Shown here one piece after another: positions 34,710-44,009 of a DNA stretch of 64,000 bases (the stretch's first letter is position 1; every line of letters starts with the position of its first letter). The DNA lies in assembly GCA_045636325.1 (NCBI GenBank), contig JAZTXH010000014.1:84167-148166 (forward strand), given 5' to 3'. The notes under the pieces are model-generated. The model ran no database searches. It worked only from the letters and a program-made list of their open reading frames with translations, and was not told the DNA's origin. A program made the translations under genes and the position numbers. This stretch comes from CAKSHP01 sp045636325. GTDB taxonomy: Bacteria > Bacillota > Clostridia > UBA1381 > UMGS1253.

Positions 34710-36585
34710 ATAAAGTTTCATACTCTTCGTATAACGCAAGAATTTTTTCGTTTATTTCATTTATTTGTTCCATTATTTCACTTGCTTTTAAATAATCTGT
34801 AGCATACTCAGGTAAATTTAAAAGCTCTTGCTTTTCATTTAATTCCTCTTCAATCTCTTCTAATTCTTTTTCTATTTTTTCCATACGGTTATTTCGTTTT
34901 CTTGCCGCCGCTTCTTTTGCTTTTTGCTCTTTATATTCGTTGCGGTTATCTTCCTTTGTTTTTTTCTCAGGCTGAGTGACTATATGTTTTTCAAGAAAAT
35001 AATCGTAATCACCTCTATAATCCGCAAGGCCGGATGACGTCATATAACAAATTCGGTTTGCAAGCTTGTTTATAAAATATCTGTCATGAGATACGGCAAA
35101 AACAGTACCTTCGTAATTAATTAAAGCCTCCTCCAGTGCCTCGCGTGATGTTATATCAAGATGATTCGTAGGCTCGTCAAGCAACAAAAAATTTGCCCCC
35201 GAAAGCATAAGCTTCAAAAGCGATACCTTTGCTCTTTCACCACCCGAAAGTGCTGAAATCGGCTTAAATACATCATCCCCTTTAAACAAAAATGCCGCAA
35301 GACTGTTTCTTATTTCAGTTACAGTCATTTTCGGATATGCGTCATAAATTTCATCAAAAACAGTTTTTGAATAATCAAGATTTTCCTGAGCCTGCTCGTA
35401 ATATCCAATCTGCACATTGGTGCCTGTCTTAAAACTTCCTGCCAATGCTTTTAACTGCCCTGTAAGAATTTTAAAAAGCGTGGTTTTACCGCATCCGTTT
35501 TCACCCAAAAGGAAAACCTTTTCTCCCCTTTTTATATCTATGCTTACATTTTCAAAAATTTTATTTATACCAAAAGCCATACACAAATTTTCGCACAAAA
35601 GGCAATCATTACCTGAAACAATATCCACATGAAATTCAGGTTTTATTTTATCAAGCTCAGAATCCGGCTTTACCAATTCTTCAAAAAGGCGGTCCACAAT
35701 TTTCTGCTTACTTTCTGCAGTTTTTATATTTTTTTCTCTATTCCAGCGTTTTTGCTGTTCAATAATTCTTTCTATTCTTTCAATTTCTTTTTTTGTGTTA
35801 ATGTACTTTCTTTCTAAAACCTTTTTCTGTTCTTCCTTTAATTTCAAATACCTTGTATAATTTCCGTTATAAACAGTCAGTTTACAATTTTCAAGTTCAA
35901 AAGTTTTATTTGTTACTTTGTCAAGAAAATATCTGTCATGGCTGACTATTACCATTGCTCCTTTATAGTCTTTTAAAAAATTTTCAAGCCAGGTTACAGC
36001 ATTTATATCAAGATGGTTTGTAGGCTCGTCAAGCAAAAGAAGATTTGCCCCCGATAAAAGTATTTTACAAAGCATAACTCTTGTCTTTTGCCCACCGGAA
36101 AGTTTTTCAAAAGGTGTATTAAACTGTTCAGGCGTAAATCCAAGCCCTGTAAGGCTTCCTGTGGCAATATTTTTATACATATATCCGCCACGACTTTCAA
36201 AACACTCGTTTAAATAATGCTGTCTGTTAATAAGCTGTTCAATATCGCCCTCATTGTTTTCTATTTTGCGTGCAATTTCTTCAAGTTCTTTTTCTGCATC
36301 AATAACGTCACTGTAAACTTCCATCAGCTCTTCAATAACAGTATTTTCACTTACAAAATCCATATGCTGTTTAACATATCCGATTTTTAAGTTTTTATTT
36401 TTGATTATTTTACCACTATCATATGACATTTGCTCCATAATCATTTTAAAAAGAGATGTTTTACCTGCACCATTAACACCAACAAAACCTATTTTTTCAT
36501 TTTCTTCTATCATAAATGATACATCTGAAAAAAGAAGCTCATCTGCAAAATATTTTTCAAGATTACTTACAGATATCAATGCCAT
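34696..36585 (-). CDS. ABC-F family ATPase (YdiF/Uup-like)
   Basis: 629-residue protein with two ABC domains and no membrane segment. The first has Walker A GVNGAGKTS and signature LSGGQKTR with LLLDEPTNHLDI; the second has GENGCGKTT and LSGGERAK with LLLDEPTNHLDI. An interdomain linker rich in Lys/Arg/Glu and a C-terminal coiled coil (about 540-629) follow. ABC-F proteins act on the ribosome, either as translation factors or as antibiotic-resistance proteins; the motifs do not tell which here. The ribosome site is weak (AGGT), so the start is less certain than the family. Confidence 0.93.
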   Translation of the reverse strand: MALISVSNLEKYFADELLFSDVSFMIEENEKIGFVGVNGAGKTSLFKMIMEQMSYDSGKIIKNKNLKIGYVKQHMDFVSENTVIEELMEVYSDVIDAEKELEEIARKIENNEGDIEQLINRQHYLNECFESRGGYMYKNIATGSLTGLGFTPEQFNTPFEKLSGGQKTRVMLCKILLSGANLLLLDEPTNHLDINAVTWLENFLKDYKGAMVIVSHDRYFLDKVTNKTFELENCKLTVYNGNYTRYLKLKEEQKKVLERKYINTKKEIERIERIIEQQKRWNREKNIKTAESKQKIVDRLFEELVKPDSELDKIKPEFHVDIVSGNDCLLCENLCMAFGINKIFENVSIDIKRGEKVFLLGENGCGKTTLFKILTGQLKALAGSFKTGTNVQIGYYEQAQENLDYSKTVFDEIYDAYPKMTVTEIRNSLAAFLFKGDDVFKPISALSGGERAKVSLLKLMLSGANFLLLDEPTNHLDITSREALEEALINYEGTVFAVSHDRYFINKLANRICYMTSSGLADYRGDYDYFLEKHIVTQPEKKTKEDNRNEYKEQKAKEAAARKRNNRMEKIEKELEEIEEELNEKQELLNLPEYATDYLKASEIMEQINEINEKILALYEEYETLSEDA

Positions 36586-36869
36586 ACTGTATACCTATAT
36601 GCTTTAAAATCAAGCATTTTCCTTTCGTTTTTTATCCATAAAAGATTGTATCATATTTTTAAATAAAAATCAACAAATTATGGAGTAACAACCAAAGAAG
36701 TTGGACTTTCTGTAACTAAAAACATTCTCAATATAACCTTAAACACAAATTAAAGTTACAAACCGGTTTGGCTTTTTAACTTATTTACAAAACAAATTGT
36801 GTTTTAATGTCAACCAAATTTAAATTTTGAGCTTTTTCAACATTTTTTAATATTAATTTTTTACTATGG

Positions 36870-36898
36870 TTGATTTTTGATATTTTTTATGTTAAAAT
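36870..36898 (+). promoter_or_regulatory. Promoter of rex
   Basis: TTGATT (36870-36875) and TAAAAT (36893-36898), spacer 17, some 60 bases before the rex start. The stretch 36608-36869 upstream is AT-rich and holds no gene I can support. Confidence 0.65.
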
Positions 36899-36957
36899 TA
36901 ATATCAGATACAAGAAGAACCTTGTGTTTTCTTCTATTATAAAAGGAGCATATATAA

Positions 36958-37578
36958 ATGGATAAAAAAATATCTTTGGTTGTTATAAGAAGATTACCTC
37001 GTTATTACAGATATCTTGGTGAGCTTTTAAACCAGAATATAACAAGAATTTCTTCCAAAGAACTTTCAGAAAAAATGAACGTTACAGCATCTCAGATACG
37101 TCAGGACCTCAACTGTTTCGGTGGCTTTGGTCAACAAGGTTACGGATACAACGTACCCGAGCTTCATCAGCAAATAGGTTTAATTTTAGGTGTTAACAAA
37201 AAACAGAATATAATTATAGTAGGTGCTGGTAACTTAGGCCACGCTCTGGCAAATCATGCAGGATTTTCTAGACGCGGTTTTAGCCTTACAGCAATTTTTG
37301 ATGTTGATAAATCAAAAATCGGAACAAAAATCAATGATGTTGAAGTGTTGCCTATGGAAACACTTGGTGAGTATCTTGACAGGAATAATGTTAAAATTGC
37401 AATACTTACTCTTCCTCGGCAATATACCCAAAAAGTTGCGGATTTAGTGGTATCATATGGAGTATATGGATTATGGAATTTTTCACATATGGATTTGGAA
37501 GTGCCCGATAATGTTTTTGTAGAAAACGTGCATTTGACCGACTCATTGATGACCCTTTCCTATCAACTTAATGAATAA
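36958..37578 (+). CDS. rex: Redox-sensing transcriptional repressor Rex
   Basis: Senses the NADH/NAD ratio and represses fermentation genes. The 206-residue protein has the N-terminal winged helix with the recognition segment VTASQIRQDLNCFGGFGQQGYGY, interrupted here to its key parts SQIRQDL and GQQGYGY, then a Rossmann domain with VGAGNLGHAL and the C-terminal domain-swap helix. AAGGAG lies about nine bases before the ATG. Monocistronic: it has its own promoter and terminator. Confidence 0.97.
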   Translation: MDKKISLVVIRRLPRYYRYLGELLNQNITRISSKELSEKMNVTASQIRQDLNCFGGFGQQGYGYNVPELHQQIGLILGVNKKQNIIIVGAGNLGHALANHAGFSRRGFSLTAIFDVDKSKIGTKINDVEVLPMETLGEYLDRNNVKIAILTLPRQYTQKVADLVVSYGVYGLWNFSHMDLEVPDNVFVENVHLTDSLMTLSYQLNE

Positions 37579-37602
37579 AACACCGATAAAAATTAATATA
37601 TG

Positions 37603-37632
37603 AAAAAACGCAGAATTTTTCTGCGTTTTTTT
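37603..37632 (+). terminator. Intrinsic terminator of rex
   Basis: AAAAAACGCAGA (37603-37614) pairs with TCTGCGTTTTTT (37620-37631), directly followed by further T residues. Confidence 0.9.
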
Positions 37633-37646
37633 CAAATAAACCCATG

Positions 37647-37675
37647 TTGACAAAAACGCACAACTGTTTTATAAT
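37647..37675 (+). promoter_or_regulatory. Promoter of ruvX
   Basis: Consensus TTGACA (37647-37652) and TATAAT (37670-37675) with a 17-base spacer, 38 bases before the ruvX start. Confidence 0.9.
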
Positions 37676-37713
37676 CATTATATATTTTAAATTTTCATGG
37701 AAGGAGTTTTTAT

Positions 37714-38145
37714 ATGCCTTACGACAGAATTATGTGTATTGATTACGGCGATGCAAGAGTGGGTATTGCTGTATCTGATTTACTTGGAATAACCGCTCAA
37801 GGCGTTGAAACTATAAAAAACAAAAATAAAAATGTATTATTTACAAGATTAAATGAACTGATTAAATATTATAATCCGGCTACAATAGTGATAGGAATGC
37901 CCAAAAATATGGATGGCACAGTTGGTTTTCGCGGTGACGCAACGCTGAAATTTGCAGATAAACTAAAGGAAATATATTCAGGAAAAATTGATTTTTGCGA
38001 TGAAAGGCTATCTACCGTAAGCGCAATCCACACTTTAAATGAAACAAATACTAGAAGAGAAAAAAGAAAAAATGTTATTGATACTGTAGCAGCGGCAGTT
38101 ATTTTGCAAACATATATGGATAAGCTAAAAAATACAACGCTATAG
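37714..38145 (+). CDS. ruvX: Putative Holliday junction resolvase / pre-16S rRNA nuclease YqgF
   Basis: 143-residue RNase H-fold nuclease of the YqgF/RuvX family. Key features are the catalytic Asp in CIDYGDARVGIAVSD, the VIGMPKNMDGT motif, the acidic residue in FCDERLSTV and the final Asp in KNVIDTVAAAVILQ. Relatives process the 5' end of 16S rRNA. GGAAGGAG precedes the ATG. Single gene behind a consensus promoter, possibly read through to dinB. Confidence 0.95.
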   Translation: MPYDRIMCIDYGDARVGIAVSDLLGITAQGVETIKNKNKNVLFTRLNELIKYYNPATIVIGMPKNMDGTVGFRGDATLKFADKLKEIYSGKIDFCDERLSTVSAIHTLNETNTRREKRKNVIDTVAAAVILQTYMDKLKNTTL

Positions 38146-38226
38146 CATTACAGATATATACGAATCTGATTTTATCTTAAGAGAAATTATACAAATCTGT
38201 ATATTTGAAAGAAAGGAGCTCTAATA

Positions 38227-39453
38227 ATGGACAAGACTATACTTCATTGCGATTTAAACGGATTTTTTGCCTCCGTAGAGCTTCTTTCTTATCCCGAACT
38301 GGCAGATAAACCAGTTGCTGTTTGCGGTAATCCTGAAAACAGACACGGAATTATACTTGCAAAAAACGAAATTGCAAAATCATACAATATAAAAACCGCA
38401 GAAACAATATGGCAGGCAAAAAAGAAATGTCCCAATTTGATTTTATTGTCTCCACATCACGAGCTTTACAGCTATTATTCAAAAAAAATAAACGAGGTGT
38501 ATCTAAGGTTTACAAATCAGGTTGAGCCTTTTGGAATTGATGAATCATGGCTTGATGTTACAAACAGCAAAATGCTTTTTGACGATGGGAAAAAAATTGC
38601 AGATACAATAAGGGAAACAATAAAAAAAGACTTTAATCTTACTGTTTCTGTCGGAGTCTCGTTCAACAAAGTTTTTGCGAAGCTTGGCAGCGACTATAAA
38701 AAACCTGATGCGACCACAGTAATTTCCAAAGAAAATTTTAAGCAAATAGTCTATCCTCTTCCTGCAAGTGATTTGCTTTATGTCGGTAACAGTGTTCTTG
38801 CAAAACTAAACTCAATAGGCATAAAAACAATTGGAGATATTGCAGCCAGCGATAAGCAAATGCTTATCGACCTTCTCGGAAAGCATGGCTCTATGCTTTA
38901 TGAATACGCTTCAGGTGCTGATAATGCTCCGGTGTTGGATTATTATCATAGGCCGGAAATAAAATCAGTCGGAAACGGAACAACATTTTCACACGACCTG
39001 ACTGAATCTGATGAAATAAAGTCCGGTATAATGTATCTTTGCGAAACTATTTCTGCAAGACTTATAAAACAAGGATTTAAAGCAGGTAATTTGCAAGTCA
39101 GCGCAAAGTACAACAATTTTAAAACCGTAAATCGTCAGTCACCTTTAACACAACCCACCCTATCAGCAGTTGAATTATACAATTCTGCAATGGACATAGT
39201 TAATACATCCGACATTTTACAAAAGCCAATATGCGCACTTACTGTTACAGCAGGTGCATTATGCAGTTTAGACTCAGAAATTCAGTTAAGTATATTTGAT
39301 GAAGATAATGAAAGTCACAAAAAACACGAAACCCTTGCAAAAACAGTTACTCAAATAAATAAAAAGTTCGGCAAAGGAAAGGTATCGAGTGCAAGAACAA
39401 GTAATATTCCCCGTAAAAACAAACACATAAAAAAAACAGGCAAAACAAATTAA
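38227..39453 (+). CDS. dinB: Y-family DNA polymerase IV
   Basis: 408-residue translesion polymerase. The N-terminal catalytic motif HCDLNGFFASVELL, the second acidic site GIDESWLDVT, SVGVSFNKVFAKLGSDYKKP, a helix-hairpin-helix thumb (around NSIGIKTIGDIA) and the little-finger domain are all present. AAAGGAG precedes the ATG. It converges with the zinc-ribbon operon. Error-prone bypass synthesis is inferred from the family. The tail beyond about residue 385 is basic. Confidence 0.95.
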   Translation: MDKTILHCDLNGFFASVELLSYPELADKPVAVCGNPENRHGIILAKNEIAKSYNIKTAETIWQAKKKCPNLILLSPHHELYSYYSKKINEVYLRFTNQVEPFGIDESWLDVTNSKMLFDDGKKIADTIRETIKKDFNLTVSVGVSFNKVFAKLGSDYKKPDATTVISKENFKQIVYPLPASDLLYVGNSVLAKLNSIGIKTIGDIAASDKQMLIDLLGKHGSMLYEYASGADNAPVLDYYHRPEIKSVGNGTTFSHDLTESDEIKSGIMYLCETISARLIKQGFKAGNLQVSAKYNNFKTVNRQSPLTQPTLSAVELYNSAMDIVNTSDILQKPICALTVTAGALCSLDSEIQLSIFDEDNESHKKHETLAKTVTQINKKFGKGKVSSARTSNIPRKNKHIKKTGKTN

Positions 39454-39466
39454 ATCACGTTTTGCC
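39439..39466 (+). terminator. Terminator-like stem at the end of dinB
   Basis: GGCAAAAC (39439-39446) and GTTTTGCC (39459-39466) flank the dinB stop codon; downstream sequence is CGTTTCACTTTTT. Modest T tract. Confidence 0.5.
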
Positions 39467-39477
39467 CGTTTCACTTT

Positions 39478-40344
39478 TTAATTCATATGCACTTCAAGCT
39501 TCCCGCCAACACTTTCAAAACTGCAAAGTAATATTTTTCCTTCTGTATCTCCGTTCATTTTAAGTTCACTACCTTCAGAGTAGTCCGATGATGTATAACC
39601 TATCATACAGTTTGAAAGCTCAGTCTTTTCATCTTCACTTAATTCTTCTGACTCTTTAAGAGAATATTTTAATACTCTTTCTAAGATTCCGTCATAACTT
39701 AAAACTTCTATCTGCCAAGAAAAATCATCCATACAATATTTCTCAATACAAAGATAACTCTTTCCATCTGCATTGGATATATAAATCTCGCTCTTTGCAT
39801 TTTCATTTTTTTCGACTAAAGCTCCTGTATAACTGTAATAAGCATTTCTTTTGATTTCACCCTCCTGATTTTCAAAAACGGAAATTAGCGGCATGGAATA
39901 TGCATCTGAGCTAATCATCAAAAGCTCATCTTCACCGTCTTGGTTCAAATCAATAACAGAATAACTAATTATTCCGTCCGCAAACAAAAACTCTTCACTG
40001 TCTGCAAGTAATGTTTCAGGTGTTAATATTTCAAATTTGTCTGTTACAGCCGTAAAACCTTTTGCATTATCTGCTTTTGACTGAACATTTTCGCTTTTAA
40101 CAGTATTAAAATTCTTTACAGGCATTTTAATTAAATCAACCGGAACAAAAGTTCCAACAACAAACAATAATCCAACCAACACAATAACAGAAAGCAAAAT
40201 AATCGTTATAACCAAGCTTGCAGTACCCTTTGTTTTTCTTCTTGCACCACGTCTATAAGCACCGCGGTAAAAATCGTCCAAATCTGATGACCTTTTTTCA
40301 TTTTCTTTCTCATCAATCTTTATATTTTCCTGAATATCGTTCAC
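39478..40344 (-). CDS. Membrane-anchored protein with DxNxDGxDE motif (zinc-ribbon operon, gene 4)
   Basis: Function unknown. The 288-residue protein has a charged cytoplasmic N terminus with an Arg-rich stretch (YRRGARRK), one membrane segment (about 43-65) and an extracytoplasmic domain. That domain contains DLNQDGEDELLMI, the calcium-binding type loop seen in VCBS/FG-GAP or dockerin-like repeats, followed by a beta-rich region. Unlike the three genes before it, it has no zinc ribbon. It lies 23 bases after the preceding gene in the same direction, so it is probably the last member of the operon. Confidence 0.85.
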   Translation of the reverse strand: MNDIQENIKIDEKENEKRSSDLDDFYRGAYRRGARRKTKGTASLVITIILLSVIVLVGLLFVVGTFVPVDLIKMPVKNFNTVKSENVQSKADNAKGFTAVTDKFEILTPETLLADSEEFLFADGIISYSVIDLNQDGEDELLMISSDAYSMPLISVFENQEGEIKRNAYYSYTGALVEKNENAKSEIYISNADGKSYLCIEKYCMDDFSWQIEVLSYDGILERVLKYSLKESEELSEDEKTELSNCMIGYTSSDYSEGSELKMNGDTEGKILLCSFESVGGKLEVHMN

Positions 40345-40367
40345 AGTTTATCCTCCCCTGAAAAGCC

Positions 40368-41003
40368 TTATAACCTTACATAATGACCATTTACATAAAC
40401 ATAATCATTCGAAATTACACTTCCCGTTTTACCTGATATATTATAATCCACATCTACAATTTTTTGTGCAAATCCTTTAAAATATGTCAACAAACAAATA
40501 ATCAGTATTGCGTCAACAAGAATTGCCAAAACAACTGCCAGAAGAGCAGTATTGCGCAGTGAAGTTTTGTCTTCAGGCGGTATCACACGCGCATTATCTG
40601 CATAAGTAACAGGTGGCATATCACACATATCAAACTCATCCTCAAAGGACACATTATTAACAACTTTTTTTTCACTTTTCTTGCTTAAATCTTGTAAATG
40701 TATTCTTTCAGGAACATTACGACTCTGATTTTCATTTCTGTAAGTAAACGTTTCTTTATTTGCTGCCACTGTTTCTTCATTCTTTTCAACTGAATTTTCT
40801 TTGCCGAAAAAGGCAGCATTTTTAAATTTGTCGCAGTCAAATTCTGCTGATTTTGAAAAATAATCCTGATTTATATTAAGTTTTTGAGCGCTAAAGTTTT
40901 TAAGTTCCTCTATACTCGGATTTTCATTAAGTTTAGCTCCGCACTGTGAACACACAGATGCGTTTGCTAAATTAATCTGCCCACACTTAGTACATCTTTC
41001 CAA
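40368..41003 (-). CDS. N-terminal zinc-ribbon, single-pass membrane protein (operon gene 3)
   Basis: Function unknown. The 211-residue protein starts with a zinc ribbon (MERCTKCGQINLA, then VCSQCGAK). A low-complexity, Asn/Glu/Lys-rich region of about 125 residues follows, then one membrane segment (about 150-178, LLAVVLAILVDAILIICLLTYF) and a tail of about 30 residues outside (NDYVYVNGHYVRL). By topology the ribbon would be cytoplasmic. It lies 13 bases after the preceding gene. Confidence 0.85.
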   Translation of the reverse strand: MERCTKCGQINLANASVCSQCGAKLNENPSIEELKNFSAQKLNINQDYFSKSAEFDCDKFKNAAFFGKENSVEKNEETVAANKETFTYRNENQSRNVPERIHLQDLSKKSEKKVVNNVSFEDEFDMCDMPPVTYADNARVIPPEDKTSLRNTALLAVVLAILVDAILIICLLTYFKGFAQKIVDVDYNISGKTGSVISNDYVYVNGHYVRL

Positions 41004-41016
41004 GCCTTTCGCCTCC

Positions 41017-42339
41017 TTAAAATCTCAATAATATATGCTCACCGCTATTATCGGCAAAATAAACTTTAATTTTGCTTTCATTTATAATTTCAATGTCATA
41101 AACAACTTTTGCAGAATTTATAATTAAAGAATCTCCATTATAGCTGTATACACCATCAGGCATAAACGAAAAAATCGAATTTGATACATTAAAATTATTC
41201 GATACTGAAAATACAGCAATCCCATTTTCCTGCCAGCTACCCTCCATAAAATCAGCCATAACGCTACTGTCTTCAAGCACTATTTTTCGAGCATCTGTAT
41301 ACAAACCAAGATATGAAAATAGTCTGCTGTTTACTGCAGGTCTCTGATAAATATCAGTCTTATAACTTAAAAATAGCTTATACGCGTCCGCTTTTTTTAA
41401 ATCGTCTTCATTTAAATTTTCACACTGTTCAATAAGACTTTTACATTTTTCATAATCTCCGGTATCATAAGCCTTTACCGCAGATGCAAGTATACTTGTA
41501 TCCACAGAATTTAAAAGAAGTTGACTGTCTTTATATCCAATGCAGTTTTTAAACTCTTTCTTTGCCTTGTCAAACTCTCCGTCCGCCTCATAAGACTTTG
41601 CAAGAAGATACGTGCACTCTAAAATTAACTGCTTTGTATTTTCATATTCAGGGTCAATTTTTTCAAGCAATTCTCGAGCTTTTTCAGGCTCTTTTTCTAA
41701 TATGCTTTCAGCATGCGCATAATTGCACCAAATCTCTATTTGCTTTATCTCATCTTTTCCACTTTTTCGGCTTTCCGGCATCTGCGCCACCAGTTCTGCA
41801 GCGGATTCAAAATCGCCAGTGTCTTTATATTGCAAAAGCAATTCAACTTCACATTTGAACATCATTTCTGCAACACCGTCAAAATTCTCAATCGACTCAA
41901 ACTCTTTTTTGGCTTCTCTAAATGAGCCGGCATCAAATAACATTTTTCCTTTTTCAAATATAGCTTTATCAGCCATTTCACTGCTATTACCGAAAAAACC
42001 TATTGTACGATATTTTTTTGCAGCTACATCATAATTTCCGCTACGCATATCCGCACCAGCTCCCAAATAATAACCGAACAGGCATATAACAGAAATCACA
42101 ATTACTCCTACCGCAATAGATACCGCGACAACCGCTTTATTAATCTTTTTCTTCTCCTGATTTTTTTCCATAATCGGCTGACTGTCCACCTTGTATTTTA
42201 CAGTAACTCCACCATCAAAATTTGCAGTTTCAACTTTTTTAATCCTGATTGTCTCCTGAGCATCACCACTTTTTGCTCTTCCGCATTCACCGCAAAAATT
42301 GCCTTGATTTTCACTTCCGCATACAGGACAATTCCACAT
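41017..42339 (-). CDS. N-terminal zinc-ribbon, membrane segment and TPR-like ectodomain (operon gene 2)
   Basis: Function unknown. The 440-residue protein begins with a zinc ribbon (MWNCPVCGSENQG, FCGECGR), has one membrane segment at about 70-92 and then a long helical region with tetratricopeptide-like repeats. These have recurring units such as GNYDVAAKKYRTIG, GSFREAKKEFESI, GEFDKAKKEFKNC and GDYEKCKSLIEQC, about 35-60 residues apart. The last 100 residues are beta-rich (FMPDGVYSYNGDSLI). A ribbon inside and TPRs outside would suit a scaffold or sensor. Confidence 0.87.
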   Translation of the reverse strand: MWNCPVCGSENQGNFCGECGRAKSGDAQETIRIKKVETANFDGGVTVKYKVDSQPIMEKNQEKKKINKAVVAVSIAVGVIVISVICLFGYYLGAGADMRSGNYDVAAKKYRTIGFFGNSSEMADKAIFEKGKMLFDAGSFREAKKEFESIENFDGVAEMMFKCEVELLLQYKDTGDFESAAELVAQMPESRKSGKDEIKQIEIWCNYAHAESILEKEPEKARELLEKIDPEYENTKQLILECTYLLAKSYEADGEFDKAKKEFKNCIGYKDSQLLLNSVDTSILASAVKAYDTGDYEKCKSLIEQCENLNEDDLKKADAYKLFLSYKTDIYQRPAVNSRLFSYLGLYTDARKIVLEDSSVMADFMEGSWQENGIAVFSVSNNFNVSNSIFSFMPDGVYSYNGDSLIINSAKVVYDIEIINESKIKVYFADNSGEHILLRF

Positions 42340-42376
42340 AATGTGTACCTCACAAATTTAAAATAACTTTTTTGTT

Positions 42377-42961
42377 TTATAAATCAATATCAATTGAATC
42401 AGACATTTTTATATTTCGAACGCTGTTTTTGTTTTTTTTATCCAACTTTTTGCATGAGCAAACTTTATCCTGCTTAATAATTTTTCCGCAAAAATTACAT
42501 TTTTTTCTTGATTTTTCAAATTTATTTAAAATTAAATTCTCAAATGAACGCTGAGAAAATATTTTTGTAATAAGACCTACACATCCCATTGTAACTATCA
42601 AAATCTGCAAAACAATTACCGCCATAATTCCTGCAGGACTTTTTCTGAAGCTGATAAAAAAACAAAACATCAAAGACGCACATGCTGTTCCAATCAAAAT
42701 GTCAAAAATATCAGATACAATTCCCCTTTTTGAAAAAGTCCAAAAAAGAATCTCAGCAACTACTGGAAGAATAAACAACCCAAAATAATATAAAAACCAA
42801 TACAGTTCTTCATTCTCGGGACCTATATTAAACAAATCCACAATATAATTTATTCCGAATACCCACTGCCCGCTATGACCGCTGTAATTCATAGGCAACG
42901 CTAAAGACGAAAAGCAGAGAATATACAATACAAGTTTTATATATTTAATTGATTTAACCAT
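42377..42961 (-). CDS. Four-pass membrane protein with C-terminal zinc ribbon (operon gene 1)
   Basis: Function unknown. The 194-residue protein has about four hydrophobic segments (LVLYILCFSSLALPM, FLYYFGLFILPVVAEILFW, FDILIGTACASLMFCFFI, GIMAVIVLQILIVTMGCVGL). A cytoplasmic tail follows, with a zinc-ribbon-like CNFCGKIIKQDKVCSCKK. Its start was set at the ATG at 42961 with GGGG eight bases upstream; GTG codons occur just before it. First gene of the presumed four-gene operon, 37 bases ahead of gene 2. Confidence 0.8.
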   Translation of the reverse strand: MVKSIKYIKLVLYILCFSSLALPMNYSGHSGQWVFGINYIVDLFNIGPENEELYWFLYYFGLFILPVVAEILFWTFSKRGIVSDIFDILIGTACASLMFCFFISFRKSPAGIMAVIVLQILIVTMGCVGLITKIFSQRSFENLILNKFEKSRKKCNFCGKIIKQDKVCSCKKLDKKNKNSVRNIKMSDSIDIDL

Positions 42962-43051
42962 CACTGACACCCCGCCTATTTCACATATAAATCCTATTTC
43001 ATATTATATAATATTTTACTTAAAAAGTAAAGCATTTTATTATGCTAGCCA

Positions 43052-43124
43052 GACAAAAGTTATCCGAACCTGCCTTAAAATGCGAAAATTCGGCACTTAA
43101 AATCAGGTTCGTATAGCTTCTGTC
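43052..43124. repeat. Long hairpin at the end of the TraX-family gene
   Basis: Bases 43052-43072 and 43104-43124 are inverted copies with 18 of 21 matching positions, separated by a 31-base loop region that itself contains two CTTAAAAT copies. The right arm overlaps the last two bases of the stop codon of the minus-strand gene. No T tract follows, so it is unlike an ordinary terminator. Confidence 0.75.
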
Positions 43125-43839
43125 AGACTAAGCGAATTATCATACCCAAAATCATAAGATGGAGAGGATAATAAATATAGTAAAGATACTTCATAGATTT
43201 TTTCTCCATTCCATTATAATTAAAAATAATCCACCCTGCCGGTACAAATCCGATAAATCTTAAAAATGCATTTGAAGTTATTATGGTTTTCAATGGTATT
43301 AATCTGCCGTATCCGGCAAAAACAGAAATCTGATTTCTTAAAACAAATAATATTACAGTCGCAATTAAGGCCGAAATAATATTTCTCCTGTTACCGTCTG
43401 CAATATATAAAAACAAAATAAGTCCGCTTCCAAAAAAACCCCAGTCAAACCAAAAACTTAATACACAAAGCAACACAATTAAAAACCATTTTAAACCATT
43501 GTTTTCAACTTTGTCATACACTTCAATCATATACAAACCGAAAAGCATTGTAAATCCCACGTTCAATCCATACGTATGCCATCCAAAAGCCAACGCAAAT
43601 GGTATAACACTTACAATCGCAAAAACAAAAAGCCTTGTTTTATATTTTTTTATACTTCTGCACTTTTTATATCCCTGCCCAATCATCAAAGCCATCACAG
43701 GGAAGGTTATTGCACCAATGCTACGCATTAGAAGATAAATATATCCTGCATCTTTAAAAAAAGACGCAGCAATATGATCTATCGTCATAGCAATAATCGC
43801 AAGTATTTTAAGTGCGTTCCTGTCAAAATTTATTTTCAT
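43123..43839 (-). CDS. TraX-family integral membrane protein
   Basis: 238-residue protein with about eight hydrophobic segments and the TraX pattern: LKILAIIAMTIDHIA at the N terminus, the IGAITFPVMALMIGQGY motif and the NVGFTMLFGL segment. TraX of the F plasmid acetylates pilin; chromosomal homologues in Firmicutes are common and their substrate is unknown, so a membrane acyltransferase role is only inferred. GGTGG lies before the ATG. There is no conjugation gene nearby. Confidence 0.88.
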   Translation of the reverse strand: MKINFDRNALKILAIIAMTIDHIAASFFKDAGYIYLLMRSIGAITFPVMALMIGQGYKKCRSIKKYKTRLFVFAIVSVIPFALAFGWHTYGLNVGFTMLFGLYMIEVYDKVENNGLKWFLIVLLCVLSFWFDWGFFGSGLILFLYIADGNRRNIISALIATVILFVLRNQISVFAGYGRLIPLKTIITSNAFLRFIGFVPAGWIIFNYNGMEKKSMKYLYYIYYPLHLMILGMIIRLV

Positions 43840-44009
43840 AAAAATCCACCTTTTCAGCTTTATTCACTGCTGATAATTTCACTTACAAAAACATTCGACA
43901 ACATTAATTATATCCTATATTTTTTTAGCCGTCAAGCATTGACTTTTTTTAATGGTATGATACATATATCCATTTTTATAACAATGAAAGAATATAACTA
44001 TAAACAAAA

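Noticed and set aside
36881..36905. Rex operator over the rex promoter
   Set aside because: TGTTAAAATTAATA has the half-site TGTTAA but not the TTGTTAA-N4-TTAACAA spacing; a similar string upstream of the PBP gene suggests it is just AT-rich promoter sequence.
38146..38226. LexA/SOS box before dinB
   Set aside because: I looked for the GAAC-N4-GTTC type Firmicutes SOS box and found none; the region has only loosely repeated AT-rich words.
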